NCBI GenBank assembly: GCA_029237695.1
Contig: CM055272.1
Location: 33,118,791 to 33,182,790 of the forward strand
DNA: 64,000 bases
Origin: Conchocele bisecta
Taxonomy: Eukaryota > Mollusca > Bivalvia > Lucinida > Thyasiridae
Direction: 5' to 3'
In this document: positions 1 to 11,418 of the stretch, piece after piece
Layout: the number at the start of each line of letters is the position of its first letter
How positions within the stretch are numbered: position 1 is the first letter of the stretch
Translations under genes and position numbers: made by a program
The notes under the pieces: generated by a model
Seen by the model: the letters and a program-made list of their open reading frames with translations, nothing else
Database searches by the model: none
What the model was told of the DNA's origin: nothing

Positions 1-139
1 CCATTACCCCACCCACTTGATCTCGTTCTATTATTAACGTCATGTACAGTACGATACTAGGTGGGTGGGATAATGGGATTTTTTTAATAGGCATTTATTT
101 TGGTGTCATAGGTCCGAGTCTTCCACCTGTGCTCACTCA
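1..139. repeat. Half of a palindromic MITE (same family as 11215-11410)
   Basis: The motifs TGACGTTA-like centre, GGGTGGG, a T-run, TTTGGTGTCATAGGTCCGAG and CCACCTGTG match one arm of the complete copy at 11215-11410. The left part lies outside the window. Confidence 0.7.
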
Positions 140-763
140 TATAGTAAACACAGATTGCAACGCACGAGCTTGTCCGTGGCGTTGCAGCTGATGGAACAGG
201 ATATCGGTCATTGGGTCATTGTGTCATTGTGTCATCATTACTACACTTTTTTCCACACGCGTTTACAATAATGGATTGCACGGACCTGCGTAGATCTACA
301 TTCTACAGAACATGATGAATAAATAAAACATGACGTTAACAATTCTTGGATTCAATATATTTATTACATGCAAAGATAACAGTGAAAACTTATGGCATAT
401 TATAGGCATTGGCGACTTCGTTCATTCGCAGTCACAGTGTACAGTGTACATGTATTTTTTGTTGACATTATGACGCGTCTTGTGCGAGAACGGATATAGC
501 ACGGTTCGGATAAGCAACACGGAAGGTTGTATGTCGCCGGACTTCCGTGTACTAACGGGGTCGCACTGAACAAGGTAAAATTGCCAAATTCTAAGTAAAA
601 AAATGGGGAGATAATTCATTACCCGGGGTTCAAATCAAAATCAAAACTAGAAAATGTGTGCATAGAACACGGATGCCATACATATCGCTTTGATAATAAA
701 CGAGGCGTATCATACTTTATAATATGAACATATTATTTTTTTAGGTGACGAATTTAGTTAGTA
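140..763. other. No recognisable feature
   Basis: AT-rich sequence with only short chance reading frames. I see no repeat shared with the rest of the window and no coding signal. Confidence 0.5.
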
Positions 764-1904
764 CACTGCAGCTCCATTATAACGCGGTGGTCGGGGTCCA
801 AGATTTCAAACCGCGATCGAATCCGACCGCGTTATAAAATTTCGGGACATGCACGGGTACTGGTACTGCACGAGTTACTGGTATCATCCGCATTTCAATT
901 ACCAACTATTGTGGGAATTCCATTAGTAACGGACCCATATAAAATCATGTCATTTGAACAGAAGTTAAAGTAATTATTAATAATGCCTATGACATACAAA
1001 CTTGTATTAATGTATTAAACATATGAGTTATTTATAAAATCATGCTTATTACGTTGTATAGTGCTCGCGATAGACAGACGCTTATTACAATGTATACAAC
1101 TCGCGATCAACAGGCGCTTAAAAGGATTAATTGATAATAAATAATGCCTATGGTCACGTGTCCTGCCTATTCATGCGGACGATTAGCTGTTGATACGTGC
1201 ATAATCTGAGGATGTGGGTTCACGTGATCTATTGTTTACGCTGCAACAGTCATATTGATGAATGAAATTTACGATTTAAGCGAGATTGCCGTGGGCTGCA
1301 GTGTAAACAATAGACCACGTGATCCCATACCCAGATAATGCTGAAACACCAGTCTATTTATAGAACGCTAAATATTACACCTGGGAGTAAAGAAAAAGAA
1401 AGGCGATCGAACACGCAACCATTTATTAGCGACAATTATGTGTCAACACAGATACATTGACATTACTTGGTGACAAAAAGCGGTACATTTACGTGACGAG
1501 AAATGGAGCTCATGGGATTTGTGACCAGTGTAGCTTCTGATCAGGTGATACATTGGTCGGCATGCTCCTTTAATACGACCATTACTTCGCGAATACATGT
1601 CAATTGGGATTAAGGTAATTGAAGTGATTAATAAATATGCCTATTAACATGATTACCTGATTAAAGGGATTACATTTGCTAACATACTAATAATAATCCT
1701 TTCAAAGTCTTTGAACTTCGTTGTTTGAATAAACTTACAGAAATCACGAATCAACTAATTACACGATGACTACGACGTCCGACGATTATTTTTTTTTTAT
1801 TTTTTTTTTCTCAATTTTTTTAAACAAAATTTGGGATCCACGAGAGACCCGCGTTATAATGGAGATCGCGCTATACGCGACCGCGTTATAATGGAGCTGC
1901 AGTG
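764..1904. mobile_element. Non-autonomous pogo/Tigger-like DNA transposon
   Basis: The segment starts CACTGCAGCTCCATTATAAC and ends with the reverse complement, giving terminal inverted repeats of about 25 bp that run into ACCGCG. TA dinucleotides flank both ends (762-763 and 1905-1906), as expected for the Tc1/mariner/pogo superfamily. Inner copies of the CGCGTTATAATGG motif lie near both ends. The 1.14 kb interior has no transposase frame, so the element must have been moved by an enzyme coded elsewhere. Family assignment is inferred from TIR style and TA target site. Confidence 0.75.
1214..1329. repeat. Inverted repeat inside the pogo-like element
   Basis: Two arms of about 30 bp (GGTTCACGTGATCTATTG and its near reverse complement ending CCACGTGATCCC) enclose about 55 bp. 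Each arm holds an E-box CACGTG. It may be a nested foldback element. Confidence 0.6.
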
Positions 1905-1916
1905 TATAAACAACTA

Positions 1917-2124
1917 AAAATTATCGTGACTCATTTGCATATGAAAATAGCCCGATACCACGCGAGTCACTATCAGTAAAATACATATTACTACCGGTAA
2001 ATAATTATATCTGTATTGCAGGCACTTGCAATTTTTAGAACTGGTGGAATAGTGACATAATTGTACACTTATTTAATTTCTATAAAGAACATTTTGTGCC
2101 TACTGAGTGGGCATGTACCTTTAA
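1917..2124. mobile_element. Family L repeat (GGGCATGTACCTTTAA end)
   Basis: It holds CTCATTTGCATATGAAAATA, GTCACTATCAGTAAAATA, AGAACTGGTGGAATAG and GAGTGGGCATGTACCTTTAA. The same modules in the same order recur at 19049-19640, 39195-39540, 39702-40064 and, inverted, at 53654-53965 and 55685-55925. Confidence 0.7.
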
Positions 2125-2259
2125 TAATAAAAAAGTTACCATATAGCAAAACCTTTAGCTGCCAGCAACAATTGAATATATATGTACATGTAGCGATATA
2201 TTCTGAGAAATTACACTAAATTACTATGCATAGTTTGTGAGGCAAGCCTGTTGTCAAAA

Positions 2260-2600
2260 TTATTCCTAGTCTGTATAAAATCCTAGAATTTTCCAGGAAT
2301 TAAAGTGCAAAAATCATTCATTCCATCACATCATAGGAAAATCTAAGGAATCCTAGGAATATTTTGATTTTAACATTCCTAGGTATGCTATAAGTTGGGA
2401 TTCCTAAGAAATTCCTAGGAATAACTTGTTAATTAAAATCCCAGAAATCCCAGTTGCTAGGAATTGTATCAGTCTGTGGGAATATTCTAGGAATGCTAGG
2501 AATGTACACATTACAAAATTCCTAAATGTCCCAAGTCTTAGGAGTTTCATCTTGTGTTATGGAAATTTAGAGAATGTTAGTAATATTGGTGGTTCTTGAA
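2260..2600. repeat. CCTAGGAATT-rich degenerate repeat
   Basis: Many overlapping TCCTAGGAAT/ATTCCTAGGA words occur on both strands. A second stretch with the same words is at 6670-6950. Function unknown. Confidence 0.6.
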
Positions 2601-3595
2601 TGTGTACCACTGAAATTACCATTTGAGGTATCAATGTAGACTTTCACTGAAATGTCAGGGAATTATTAACCTCCAAGACACAGACAGACACATGTATGAT
2701 TATGCACACACATGTGTCGGAACAATGCTCTCACAGTCTTTGTAGCTGCAGAGAGATTGAGGTGAAAAATAAGCGCCTGAATTACAGACATACAACAACA
2801 ACAACAACTAGAAGTTAAGATGTCACATGGTTTAAATTATTTATGATTTAAACATGAATTACTTCAATATGTAAGTCAACAATCAAATTTAACCACAATA
2901 AAATATTTCACAAGCAATGAACTAGACTCGTAGAAATGATTAAGACTAGTCTATGTATCATTTAAATCGAATAAGAAAATGTTGAGTTCCAAATTATGAA
3001 AGAACTAACCAGTAACCGACTGGATCCAGTAAACAACGTATGCGATATTGGACTCGCATTCTATCACTTTCCAGTTTTAAAGACACAATACAATTACAAA
3101 TCAAAAGACAGGCATAATAATACAAACTGGATAAAAGACTGACACACATACTCACAGTGACTGACAGACACTTGACGATAACCGAACTACAGTAAGAGAT
3201 TTCATAAACAAATGAACTACTGTCTGTTCCACGTATTGCTGCCTATCTATATATCTCTATATTCTATCTATATATTTTCAGGGTCATATATATTAAGGAA
3301 ACCAATAGAAATCCGCTGTGAAAAGCTTTTTTTACAATCTGTTTTGATCACAAATCATCTACATCTGCATTATCTGGGCATTTACAAATGTAGCATATTT
3401 ATGTTCAATCAATCTGTCCCACACTATTATTGTTAAAGCCCACTTGTGGAGAGCTATTGTCCGCAGACGATAACTTGCTACTTGTTTACAAACAAACCGA
3501 CCATAAACAAAACACAGAATAGGTGAGACAGGTAAATATACCCGTGTCTGTATTATCCTTTTCAATAGTGATTTTGAGGTTTCTCATCAAGTATT
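2601..3595. other. No recognisable feature
   Basis: AT-rich, with a short (CAA)n run near 2800. Reading frames here have no protein-like composition. Confidence 0.5.
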
Positions 3596-3597
3596 AT

Positions 3598-3760
3598 GTA
3601 GTCGAGGGGTTAGAGCGACGGATATCAATGCCGTAGGTAGTGAGTTCGAATCTTAGGTTTTCATACATGTATATACATATATTTTTAATTTTTTTATTTG
3701 CTTATATTTTATTATACATGTATATTTATTTTTGATATGCCTTACCCTTACAAATTACAT
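3598..3760 (+). mobile_element. tRNA-derived SINE, copy 1
   Basis: GTCGAGGGGTTAGAGCG resembles a pol III A box. GAGTTCGAATC, about 30 bases downstream, resembles a B box. An AT-rich tail (TTTGCTTATATTTTATTATA) follows. The same head remnant and tail occur inverted at 26620-26757, which shows that this is a dispersed repeat and not a functional tRNA. Confidence 0.6.
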
Positions 3761-3992
3761 TACCGGTAACTTAGCAGGAGCTTATATGTAGAACGTTAGT
3801 CCCACATTGAAGAAAACTAATAACTAAACACATTTCATATGTGTCTACATGAAGAATCAGGGAGTGTGTTCTCGTCGATCATGTCACATGGAGGTCATAC
3901 AGCGATAGTGATAACTCTCGCCGTTTCACATATTTCCCTGTCTAGCAACCAGTCATAAAAAGAACACAATAATATCGACAAAAGTAATCCGT

Positions 3993-4088
3993 TTTGTGAG
4001 GTTCGAACTCTCGACTAGATGGGATGAACAAAAGTTCTGATAACGTACAAGTATTATCCCGCTTCGATACCACTGAGCCACACTACAT
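3993..4088 (-). mobile_element. tRNA-like SINE head
   Basis: On the minus strand TGGCTCAGTGGTA matches the A-box consensus and GAGTTCGAACCTC matches the B box. They are about 70 bases apart, too far for a normal tRNA, and no cloverleaf is evident. A tRNA-derived repeat is more likely than a tRNA gene. Confidence 0.45.
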
Positions 4089-4196
4089 ATATATTTTTGA
4101 GCACCAAGATACACTATTATGTTGACATGCGTGCACGTGCTCTCTCTCATATATGTATTATACACAAAAACAAGGCTATGATATGATAATACACCT

Positions 4197-4423
4197 GGGG
4201 GCCGTTTCACTAAACTTCTTACGACTAAAATGTTCGTAAGCGCAAATTTAGAATCGTCTGCAAATTTCAATTGATGAATTTACATTTATTGAGCATAGGC
4301 TGCATGTGCAGCCTATGCTCAATAAATGTAAATCCAACAATTATTTACAAGAAAACATTGTTAATGTGAAATTTTGCACTTACGAACATTTTAGTCGTAG
4401 GAAGTTTAGTGAAACGGCCCCCT
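4197..4423. mobile_element. MITE family A
   Basis: A near-complete palindrome with ends GGGGGCCGTTTCACTAAACT and its complement, and a perfect central palindrome around GAGCATAGGCTGCA. Other copies are at 8148-8390, 16152-16390, 25211-25444 and 47729-47945. Confidence 0.9.
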
Positions 4424-4713
4424 GGTTTACCTATTTTTGGACTCATCGAATGACCTCCAGCAACTTATTATCATCTGTCATTTATAGACATACATGTAGT
4501 CATCATAACAAAGTCAGGGTGTTTATATGTGGGTGTGTCCTACAATCTGTTGTTTTTTGTTTTTTTAAAGTAAAGACTATCTCTCTACATGCTGGCCGCA
4601 GCATTCTCATTCTTGGAACATTATGAACCAGCATAGATTTTGATGCGACAACAAAAAACAAACAAAAATTCTGGCGAGAAGCAATAATTAATAGTTTAAA
4701 CACAGCCCATTTA

Positions 4714-4901
4714 ATGTGCGTAATTTTATCAACTTTAGGGGAAATTTTGTTATTTCTCCACCAAAAATAGAATTTTGGGAGTGCTTTAGAATCGTCTCAT
4801 TGAGACGATTCTAAAGCACTCCCAAACTGCAATTTTTAGTGAAGAAATAAGAAAAGTACCCTGAAAATTTGATGAAATTACACATTTTAACTGGAGCTCT
4901 A
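4714..4901. mobile_element. MITE family D
   Basis: The centre GAATCGTCTCATTGAGACGATTC is flanked by matching arms (GGGAGTGCTTTA / TAAAGCACTCCC). The right end is ACTGGAGCTCTA, the same terminal motif as families C and C'. Copies at 14165-14337 and 26208-26393. Confidence 0.85.
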
Positions 4902-5009
4902 GTTTAAAGCCGCTGAATCGTGGAGAAAGATCAAATAGCGTGATTTGTTTTTACTACATAATGTTCATACATGTGTATCGTGATTTCTGAACGTCTATGA
5001 TAGATTTAG

Positions 5010-6075
5010 ACTAGAAATGTGGCCTGTCGGCACACGAATGCCCCCACTGGCAGCCAAAGAAAACAAGGCATATTTGAATGTGGATTTGTCACAGGGTGGC
5101 AGAGGACCATTGGAGCAATGCGTGTGTGAAATGTGAAGCAGATCCGAGCAAGGAAACAGAAATTATAAGGCATTTACCCGGCGTTAAGGTTTCGAACACA
5201 CCAAGTCTGTGACCTTGACCCTGGGCTTAGCGGGGGTGGCACGAATGTGGATTTGTCACAGGGTGGCAGAGGACCATTGGAGCAATGCGTGTGTGAAATG
5301 TGAAGCAGATCCGAGCAAGGAAACAGAAATTATAAGCCATTTACCCGAGCGTTAAGGTTTCGAACGCACCAAGTCTGTGACCTTGACCCTGGGCTTAGCG
5401 GGGGCGGCACGAATGTGGATTTGTCACAGGGTGGCAGAGGACCATTTGAGCAATGCGTGTGTGAAATGTGAAGCAGATCCGAGCAAGGAAACAGAAATTA
5501 TAAGCCATTTACCCGAGCGTTAAGGTTTCGAACGCACCAAGTCTGTAACCTTGACCCTGGGCTTTTAGGGCTTAGCGGGGGGGGCGGCACGAATGTGGAT
5601 TTGTCACAGGGTGGCAGAGGACCAGTGGAGCAATGCGTGTGTGAAATGTGAAGCAGATCCGAGCAAGGAAACAGAAATTATAGGCATTTACCCGGCAACA
5701 ATATAGCATAAATTACACCCGGCGTTAAGGTTTCAAACGCACCAAGTCTGTGACCTTGACCCTGGGCTTAGTGGAGGCAGCACGAATGTGGATTTGTCAC
5801 AGGGTGGCAGAGGACCATTGGAGCAAAGCGTGTGTGAAATGTGAAGCAGATCCGAGCAAGGAAACAGAAATTATAAGGCATTTACCCAGCGTTAAGGTTT
5901 CGAACGCACCAAGTCTGTGACCTTGACCCTGGGCTTAGCGGGGGCGGGACAAATGTGGATTTGTCACAGGGCGGTAGAGGACCATTGGAGCAATGCGTGT
6001 GTGAAATGTGAAGCATATCCGAGCAAGGAAACAGAAATTATAAGCCATTTACCCGAGCGTTAAGGTTTCGGGGAC
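5010..6075 (+). mobile_element. Helentron-like non-autonomous element J, 3' truncated
   Basis: It starts ACTAGAAATGTGGCC and has the subterminal segment ATGCCCCCAC. That segment is complementary to the 3' hairpin arm (GTGGGGGCAT) of the related element at 56087-56757. Its core is a tandem array (next entry). The sequence breaks off after TTAAGGTTTCGGGGACG, where the related copy continues into a GGAC microsatellite and hairpin, so this 3' end is lost. Helentron class is inferred from architecture. Confidence 0.6.
5076..6072 (+). repeat. Tandem array, ~168 bp unit, six units
   Basis: GAATGTGGATTTGTCACAGG begins near 5076, 5243, 5411, 5591, 5783 and 5951. Spacings are 167, 168, 180, 192 and 168; the two longer ones carry short insertions. 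Each unit contains GTGACCTTGACCCTGGGCTT. Units are highly similar, so the array looks recent. Confidence 0.95.
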
Positions 6076-6440
6076 GTAAGTATTTTTAAAATGTTTATAA
6101 TATTGAAAAATTATAACTGCTTATCATTCATTAATTGCTACACCACGAACATCTTTTGGCAATTTGAAGTGTGTTTCGTCTCTATTCCTGCTTGTTTACT
6201 GGTATAACGATTGTATTGGCTTTGTAGAATATACATGCAGACTCCATAACATCATTGTTTCAATTAAATGCACGGAAAATGTTATGACTTCGCCATTTGC
6301 TTTCAAATAAACGCCATTTGCCTAACCAGTTGAACTTTTCGGAGTTCTGGCTACATACAGTGGAGTTGTACGGAGTAAAATGGTGCAATTTTATATAGCT
6401 GTGTTTAAATTTAAATCTACTTTTCTTTTTCTTAACATCC
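6076..6440. other. No recognisable feature
   Basis: AT-rich spacer between the tandem array and the GGAATTCC-rich block. No repeat or coding signal seen. Confidence 0.45.
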
Positions 6441-6469
6441 TAGCTATGAGTGTGCAGCATAGCTGTGTT

Positions 6470-6660
6470 TAATTTCAGTGGAACCGGTAAATTTTGACGG
6501 TATTTCACTGGCATACCAGTGGAATTCCACCGGTAAATTTTGACGGTATTTCGGAGGAATTCCAGTGGAATACCACTGGTAATTCCAGTGGAATTCCCGT
6601 GAAATACCGTTGAAATTTACCGGTGTGATGCCACTGGAATTCCACTGGTATACCAATGAT
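6470..6660. repeat. GGAATTCCACTGG inverted/tandem repeat
   Basis: Repeated words GGAATTCCACTGG, CCAGTGGAATTCC and ACCGGTAAATTT occur on both strands, forming several overlapping palindromes. Confidence 0.7.
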
Positions 6661-6669
6661 TAATTTCAC

Positions 6670-6950
6670 TAGGGATCAGAAGGCCGAAAATGTACATAAG
6701 ATATTCCTGTTTCAATACCAGCAAGGAATCCTAGGATTTTCCTAGGTTAAATAAAGAACTGGGATTCCTAGGAAACCAAGGTATTTCCATGGTCTTAAAT
6801 TCCTAGGTCCTAGGAATCCCAAGACATTCCTGTTTCAATACCAGCAAGGAATCCAAGGATTTTCCTAAGTTCCCATGTATCATTTGAGGCCGAGATTCTT
6901 AAGATATTCCTAGGATATTCCTAACAAGTTTTGACAAATGGCAACTTGAA
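6670..6950. repeat. CCTAGGAATT-rich degenerate repeat, second block
   Basis: It contains a directly repeated CCTGTTTCAATACCAGCAAG followed by AGGAATCC.AGGATTTTCC (near 6706 and 6827), with the same word set as 2260-2600. Confidence 0.65.
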
Positions 6951-7137
6951 ACTTGGGGTCATTTTTTTATCCACCTGAAGTATGTGTTCACAAGGAACAT
7001 GCAAACCCATATAAATAATTGATTTAAGAACAAAGAATTGATTAAACCTATTCAGATAATGATTCATTAAATATTAAGTATTCAATAAATTTTAATCCCC
7101 ATTACGTCTGGAGATGACAAAACTTGGTATAATACTT

Positions 7138-7372
7138 GGCTGTGACTGCAGAAATGGGGCTTATGGCAGTTGTGACCAGTGTATCTCCTGATCTAATCGT
7201 AACCACACTCCTGTGCAACAATATATATTTCTTGTCAGAACCATGACGGGTCATTCATAGATGGAATGGCGAATAGTGCAGATCCTGATCAGACTGTGCG
7301 GATGCACAGTCTGATCTGGATCTACACTGGTCGCGAAACCCATACATCACATTTCTGTAGTCACGGCCGCGT
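7138..7372. mobile_element. MITE family I
   Basis: Ends GGCTGTGACTGCAGAAATG and, inverted, CATTTCTGTAGTCACGGCC. The centre is a CAGATC.TGATCAGACTGTG palindrome (7275-7330). Related pieces: 8885-8945, 9305-9450, 23893-24168, 25139-25490, 40443-40545 and 40796-40910. Confidence 0.8.
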
Positions 7373-7689
7373 ATGTTGTAGCCACACATTGAAATGACAA
7401 GACAATCCCAACAGTGTCGCACAGACGAAAAAAAATGTTCATAATATGGTTCGAAATTTTGAACAAATGAACACCAGAACCATGAAATTAGGTTAACCCA
7501 CATGAATGGGTAAGCGTTATCGGTCTAGAAAAACACCAATAATTATACAATATGCAGAAACCTGATATACTGCATAACTCTATTGTTTGTATTAATCTAA
7601 ACCTGCAGCTTGTTTACGGAATTTCCAATGTCCTTGGCTAATTACTGCTACTATGCAGCAATCATAAGCACAGTTCAGCCATCTCACAA

Positions 7690-8030
7690 GAGATCAGGGC
7701 TTGGACAGTAAATGCCAGATGAACTTGTGTTAAAGGTTGTGCGACCTCCGGATGGCAACCACCCAGGGGCGGATCTAGGATTTTGGTTCAGACGGAGAGT
7801 GGATTCAGAATCTATGATTCTCAGTTGCGTACGAGACGTACATACGTACATTTCACCCGTCTCACAAGAGATCAGGCCCTGAACACTAAATACCAAAGGA
7901 AATTAATGTTCAAGGCCATGTTCAGGGCTTGGACAGTAAATGCCAGATGAACTTGTGTTAAAGGTTGTGCGACCTCCGGATGACAACCAGCCAGGGGCAG
8001 ATCCAGGAATTCGGTTTAGAGGGGGAGTAG
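7690..8030 (+). repeat. Local direct duplication, 233 bp offset
   Basis: CAGGGCTTGGACAGTAAATG and the following ~95 bases occur at 7693 and again at 7925, with a few substitutions (GGATGGCAACC versus GGATGACAACC). Confidence 0.85.
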
Positions 8031-8147
8031 ATTTTCATTAAATCCATTCCATGCAGAATATCCAAAGATGGGTATAAATTCTTTTTACAGTCAAACATCC
8101 CCGAATGGCCATCTCTCTACAATATAACATCCTCCCAGTCTGCAACT

Positions 8148-8390
8148 GGGGCCCATTTCACTAAACTTTGTACAACTAAAATGTTTGTAAGTGCAAATTT
8201 AGGATCGTCTGGAAATTTCAATTCATGGATTTACATTTATTGAGCATAGGCTGCATATGCAGCCTATGCTCAATAAATGTAAATCCAACTATTGTTTACA
8301 AGAAAACATTGTTAATGTGAAATTTACAGACTATCATAATTTTGCACTTACGAACATTTTAGTCGTACGAAGTTTAGTGAAACGGTCCCC
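8148..8390. mobile_element. MITE family A
   Basis: Palindromic copy with the GAGCATAGGCTGCATATGCA centre and GTTTCACTAAACT-type ends. Confidence 0.9.
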
Positions 8391-8618
8391 TGTGGTATAG
8401 ACCAAATGGACAATTGCCTCTATGTTTAACCTCCCTACAATAGACACCTTGCGACAATAACCAGTTTTGTGTCGAATCTTCCCATTGGTGACCATTGCAG
8501 ATTATTTTTCAATAATTTTTATCATTTCTGATCATAAATATATGTTGTTACCACTCCGTTGAACCGTCTTGATGAGCGGGCATGTGCCGAACATGCCCCT
8601 GTATCAATCCACGCATGT

Positions 8619-8715
8619 TAACTCTTTGCATGCTAGCGGTGAAAATAACGTCCAACAAATTACGAGTATGTTTCTTATTTCACTCTCTAAATATGTCTTG
8701 GAATTTCATTAGAAT
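8619..8715. mobile_element. Half copy of the TTAACTCTTTGCATG MITE
   Basis: TTAACTCTTTGCATGCTAGC and GTCTTGGAATTTCATTAGAA match the arms of the full copy at 9474-9699. Confidence 0.65.
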
Positions 8716-8971
8716 TGAGTCTGGAGGACTTTCCAATATACAAGATATATAAGGGGGTTATTGAGTTTGCGATCTGCGGCACCAGTCGCAAAATAAATAA
8801 CGTTATTGAGTTTGCGATCAGTGTAGCCCCAGATGTGACTGCGCATCCACGTAGTCATGATTCAGAGCTGCACTGTTTGCTGAGGAGTTGCGAAAACCAT
8901 GCTCCAGGCTTATGACCAGTTTAGCTCCTGATCAAATAGCACACTTGTGTAGCCTGATAACAGTATATATA

Positions 8972-9298
8972 CAATGCTCCAGATAAGCTTTGTGTCTAAA
9001 GCGTACTATATCCTCTGATTTCAAAAATCATTGCGTATTTTACTTTCACAAATGGATTATTCATTTTCTTCATCACTAAATAAAAAGAAATTATGGAACA
9101 ACGGATAAAAAATATATAACAATTTGCTTTTTGCAGCTCAACTAAGTGAATTTTCAACTTTTCACTACACAATTTAAAAATCAATGCGTATTTTCACATT
9201 GCTGTGCGTATTTTGTACTCCCACGTTTGATAATCAATGCGTATTCAGCTAAAATAATTGCGTAAAATACGCCAATACGCACCTTATCTGGAGCTCTG
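8972..9298. mobile_element. MITE family C' (GCTCCAGATAAG ends)
   Basis: Ends TGCTCCAGATAAGC and CTTATCTGGAGCTC. The interior holds repeated AATGCGTATTTTAC words near both ends. Related copies at 31023-31338 and 42639-44299 (the latter interrupted). Confidence 0.8.
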
Positions 9299-9304
9299 TA
9301 TAAA

Positions 9305-9450
9305 GTGCTTGTTAGAAGCATGGTGATTGTTTCATTGATGGAATGGCAAACAGTGCAGATCCTGATCAGACTGTGCGGTTGCACAGGCTGATCTGGATCT
9401 ACACTGGTCGCAAAACCCATAAGACCCATTTCTCCAGTCACAGCCACATA
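9305..9450. mobile_element. MITE family I, partial
   Basis: GATCCTGATCAGACTGTGCG and the palindromic partner, ending CCCATTTCTCCAGTCACAGCC. It abuts the C' copy. Confidence 0.75.
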
Positions 9451-9473
9451 TTATAAACATCAATGAATATGGT

Positions 9474-9699
9474 TTAACTCTTTGCATGTTGGGAAATTTG
9501 TGGGCTAAAAATAGTTCAAAAATTAATTATATTTTCTTGTACATTGTAGTTCTCCCTGTAAATAGCATGAATATGTCTTGGAATTTCATTAGAATTGCGT
9601 CTGAGAACGCAATTCTAATGAAATTCAAAGACACAGTTCGAGAGAAATAACAAAAATACTTGTTGGCTGTTATTTTCACCGCTAGCATGCAAAGAGTTA
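9474..9699. mobile_element. MITE with TTAACTCTTTGCATG ends
   Basis: Terminal inverted repeats TTAACTCTTTGCATG / CATGCAAAGAGTTAA enclose an inner palindrome GCAATTCTAATGAAATTC around 9580-9630. Confidence 0.85.
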
Positions 9700-9725
9700 A
9701 AATTTGATTGACGAAACAAAAGTTA

Positions 9726-10243
9726 CAGTGGAACCTGTAAACCGGACACTCTGAGAGGTCCACAGGGAGGTCCCCAAGGTGTCCGGTTTAGAGAGGTTGC
9801 ACTGTAATTAAGCACTCCATGAACTCATAATTACTGTCACTTTCAATCATGAACTCGACAATCACAGGGAAACCCATCTAAATTAAACATAAAGGGGTGT
9901 CCAGGGTGTCCGGTTTAGACGTTCGTTCCACTGTAATTAAGCCCTCCATATAACTCGAAAATGAAATACATTACAGTGAAACCCTTTCGGAATACGCCTT
10001 TACGGGTATGAAATTTATTAAATATTTTATTTTTCTTATTTCACAATGAAAGTATATGTTGTGACCACTCATTTGAACCGTCTCGAAGAGACGGTTCAAA
10101 TGGTGGTCGCGACATATACTTCTAAGCGCATAGAAGGAAAATATTTAGGATTTTCTGCAAACATAATGGCATATTCTTAGCATGAAAAGGGTTAAACATA
10201 ATGGGATTCCCAGGGGGTCCGGTTTACAGGGATTCTACTGTCA
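9726..10243. mobile_element. CAGTGGAACC-ended transposon with a nested MITE
   Basis: Left end CAGTGGAACCTGTAAACCGG, right end inverted (CCGGTTTACAGGGATTCTAC, then TG), with further GTGTCCGGTTTAGA copies at about 9780 and 9908. The TIR style resembles mariner/pogo-type non-autonomous elements. A family E MITE (9981-10194) is nested inside. Confidence 0.7.
9981..10194. mobile_element. MITE family E
   Basis: Central palindrome GAACCGTCTCGAAGAGACGGTTC, arms GTATATGTTGTGACCACTCA / GGTGGTCGCGACATATAC, and end ACCCTTTCGGAATACGCC. Copies: 10967-11172, 40563-40793 and 41628-41842. Confidence 0.9.
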
Positions 10244-10966
10244 TTGGAAAAGAACTAGACACATCCACAATTACTGTATCCTTGGCGAATTGGTCTAGAC
10301 ACGCATAATTGTAGCCTAATATTATCAAAATCAGATGATGGTTAACACTTTCCTAATGAAACACAAGAACTTATCGGAACTAATTGCATGTTCAGCACTG
10401 AAAGTATAAAATCTTTGCAGCACTCCTGTTGTCCTTGAACGTACATGTGTGAGCAGCCGCAACATAAACGAGTTTGAAAACGATGTAACCCCAGAACAGA
10501 CTGTGAATCCATGCAGTCTGATCAGGTGGGGAGAGGATGGGGTTCCTGAATTCATGATTATCATTTTTTTTACGTGGTACAAACGCGCGTTTCCTGTATT
10601 CCTATTAGCCATTCAAATCCCCGTTTTCAAAATTTGAAAACAGAGTTTTCCGGTTTTTACCGAGTACAAACCGTTCTTTTTCTAGTTTTCTTAAACCAAC
10701 GAAAATCCCTTTTTTATGACGTTGCGTTTCTTCTAAAACTTCTGCGTGTCTGCGACATAAAAACTCAAAAACAGTTTTTTTTCTGATGCAGAAAATGTTT
10801 AAATGTTTCCTATGAAAATGTGGCACATGCACAGTGAAGAGAAAACGGGAGAAACACTGAAACCAAGATGATTTTCTGGCAAACATGGGTCAAACTAAAA
10901 TACCATGTACATGTATATACTCGGAACAAACATGCAGATGTTACTGTATCTACACATATTGCCATA
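10244..10966. other. No recognisable feature
   Basis: Several short overlapping reading frames on both strands, none protein-like. An imperfect CCCGTTTTCAAAATTTGAAAAC palindrome lies near 10620. Confidence 0.4.
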
Positions 10967-11172
10967 CCCTTTTCATGCATTATGTTTGCGGAAAATCCTA
11001 AATATTTTCCTTCTATGAGCTCAGAAGTATATGTTGCGACCACCATTTGAACCGTCTCATTGAGATGGTTCAAATGAGTGGTCACAACATATACTTTCAT
11101 TGAGAAATAACAAAAAAATATAAATAAAATATTTAATAAATTCCATACCCGTAAAGGTGTATTCTGAAAGGA
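10967..11172. mobile_element. MITE family E, inverted copy
   Basis: Core GAACCGTCTCATTGAGATGGTTC with the same arms as 9981-10194, ending GTAAAGGTGTATTCTGAAAG. Confidence 0.9.
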
Positions 11173-11214
11173 ATTAGCTACGGTAATTAGCACCTCACCA
11201 ATGCAGACCAAGTA

Positions 11215-11410
11215 CACAGGTGGAACTCAGACCTATGACACCAAAAATAATGCCTATTAAAAAATCCCATTACCCAACCCACCTGGTATCGTACTGTACA
11301 TGACGTTAATAGATAATAGATTGTACTGTATGAGACCAAGTGGGTGGGGTGATGGATTTTTTTGTAATGGTCATTTTCTTTGTGTCACAGGTCCGAGTAT
11401 TCCACCTGTG
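11215..11410. mobile_element. Palindromic MITE with 8 bp target duplication
   Basis: TIR CACAGGTGGAACTC / CCACCTGTG, with an almost complete 196 bp palindrome. ACCAAGTA lies immediately before (11207-11214) and immediately after (11411-11418), a perfect 8 bp target-site duplication. That fits the hAT superfamily. Confidence 0.85.
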
Positions 11411-11418
11411 ACCAAGTA

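Noticed and set aside
3993..4088. A functional tRNA gene
   Set aside because: A- and B-box words are present, but the spacing is too long and no cloverleaf stems fit. A SINE head is likelier.
5076..6072. CRISPR array
   Set aside because: Units are ~168 bp with no short repeat/spacer alternation, and the DNA is eukaryotic. The short units at 20031-20090 and 27861-28190 are contiguous minisatellite words without spacers.
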